From contig CAZART010000208.1 of the NCBI GenBank assembly GCA_964487555.1, positions 1 through 6,127 on the forward strand: a DNA stretch of 6,127 bases. The letters are read 5' to 3'. This DNA is from CAZART01 sp964487555 (GTDB taxonomy: Bacteria > Bacteroidota > Rhodothermia > Rhodothermales > VXPQ01). Positions 6,099 to 6,127 of the stretch are shown here, piece after piece; position 1 is the first letter of the stretch; the number at the start of each line of letters is the position of its first letter. Under the pieces are notes generated by a model that did no database searches, was not told where the DNA came from, and worked only from the letters and a program-made list of their open reading frames with translations. Both the position numbers and the translations under genes were made by a program.

Positions 6099-6127
6099 TG
6101 GGCGAGGATCGAGGGGGGTGGGAGGAG

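Noticed and set aside
6111..6127. Second polypurine repeat copy at the right edge
   Set aside because: The G-rich stretch is cut off by the window end, is interrupted by a T, and shows no paired pyrimidine tract, so it cannot be tied to the element at 83-181.
1..6127. Mobile element, CRISPR array, tRNA/rRNA, toxin-antitoxin, defence island or other new multi-gene system
   Set aside because: I saw no transposase, integrase, regularly spaced repeats, RNA gene signatures or linked defence genes. The genes are standard transport and metabolic families plus one DUF72 gene.

Overview
This window is ordinary housekeeping sequence from a GC-rich bacterium. It holds four complete genes of recognisable family, one less certain but well-supported DUF72 gene, and a short C-terminal fragment at the left edge. 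The coding sequences favour G or C at third codon positions. Several genes start without a clear Shine-Dalgarno sequence. The best promoter candidate also fits the Bacteroidota TTTG / TAnnTTTG pattern. Together with two sodium-dependent membrane proteins, this suggests a marine or saline member of the Bacteroidota/Rhodothermota side of the tree. The taxonomic placement is an inference and is not proven by the window.

Layout: bases 1-84 are the tail of a plus-strand gene that I cannot name. Bases 85-316 are noncoding. They hold a 24-base polypurine run and a 26-base polypyrimidine run that are partly complementary, then a plausible promoter (about 183-214) and a leader of roughly 100 bases. 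Bases 317-4673 hold three plus-strand genes joined by 4-base stop/start overlaps: an AGCS-family sodium:alanine/glycine symporter, uracil phosphoribosyltransferase (upp), and an NhaC-family Na+/H+ antiporter with a signal peptide and an extra N-terminal exported domain. After a 45-base gap comes a 113-residue free-standing cupin that matches the C-terminal phosphomannose isomerase domain of type II PMI/GMP enzymes. Nine bases further on, a DUF72 (YecE-like) gene runs in the opposite direction to the right edge.

How the genes may fit together: the symporter brings Na+ in with an amino acid, and the NhaC-type antiporter can expel Na+ in exchange for protons, so co-transcription would make a simple sodium cycle. 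Upp, between them, salvages uracil to UMP and has no obvious mechanistic link to sodium transport. The most unusual features are an insertion of about 100 residues in the symporter, the exported N-terminal domain on the antiporter, and the purine/pyrimidine tract pair next to the promoter. I found no mobile element, CRISPR array, RNA gene, defence system or previously undescribed multi-gene system.
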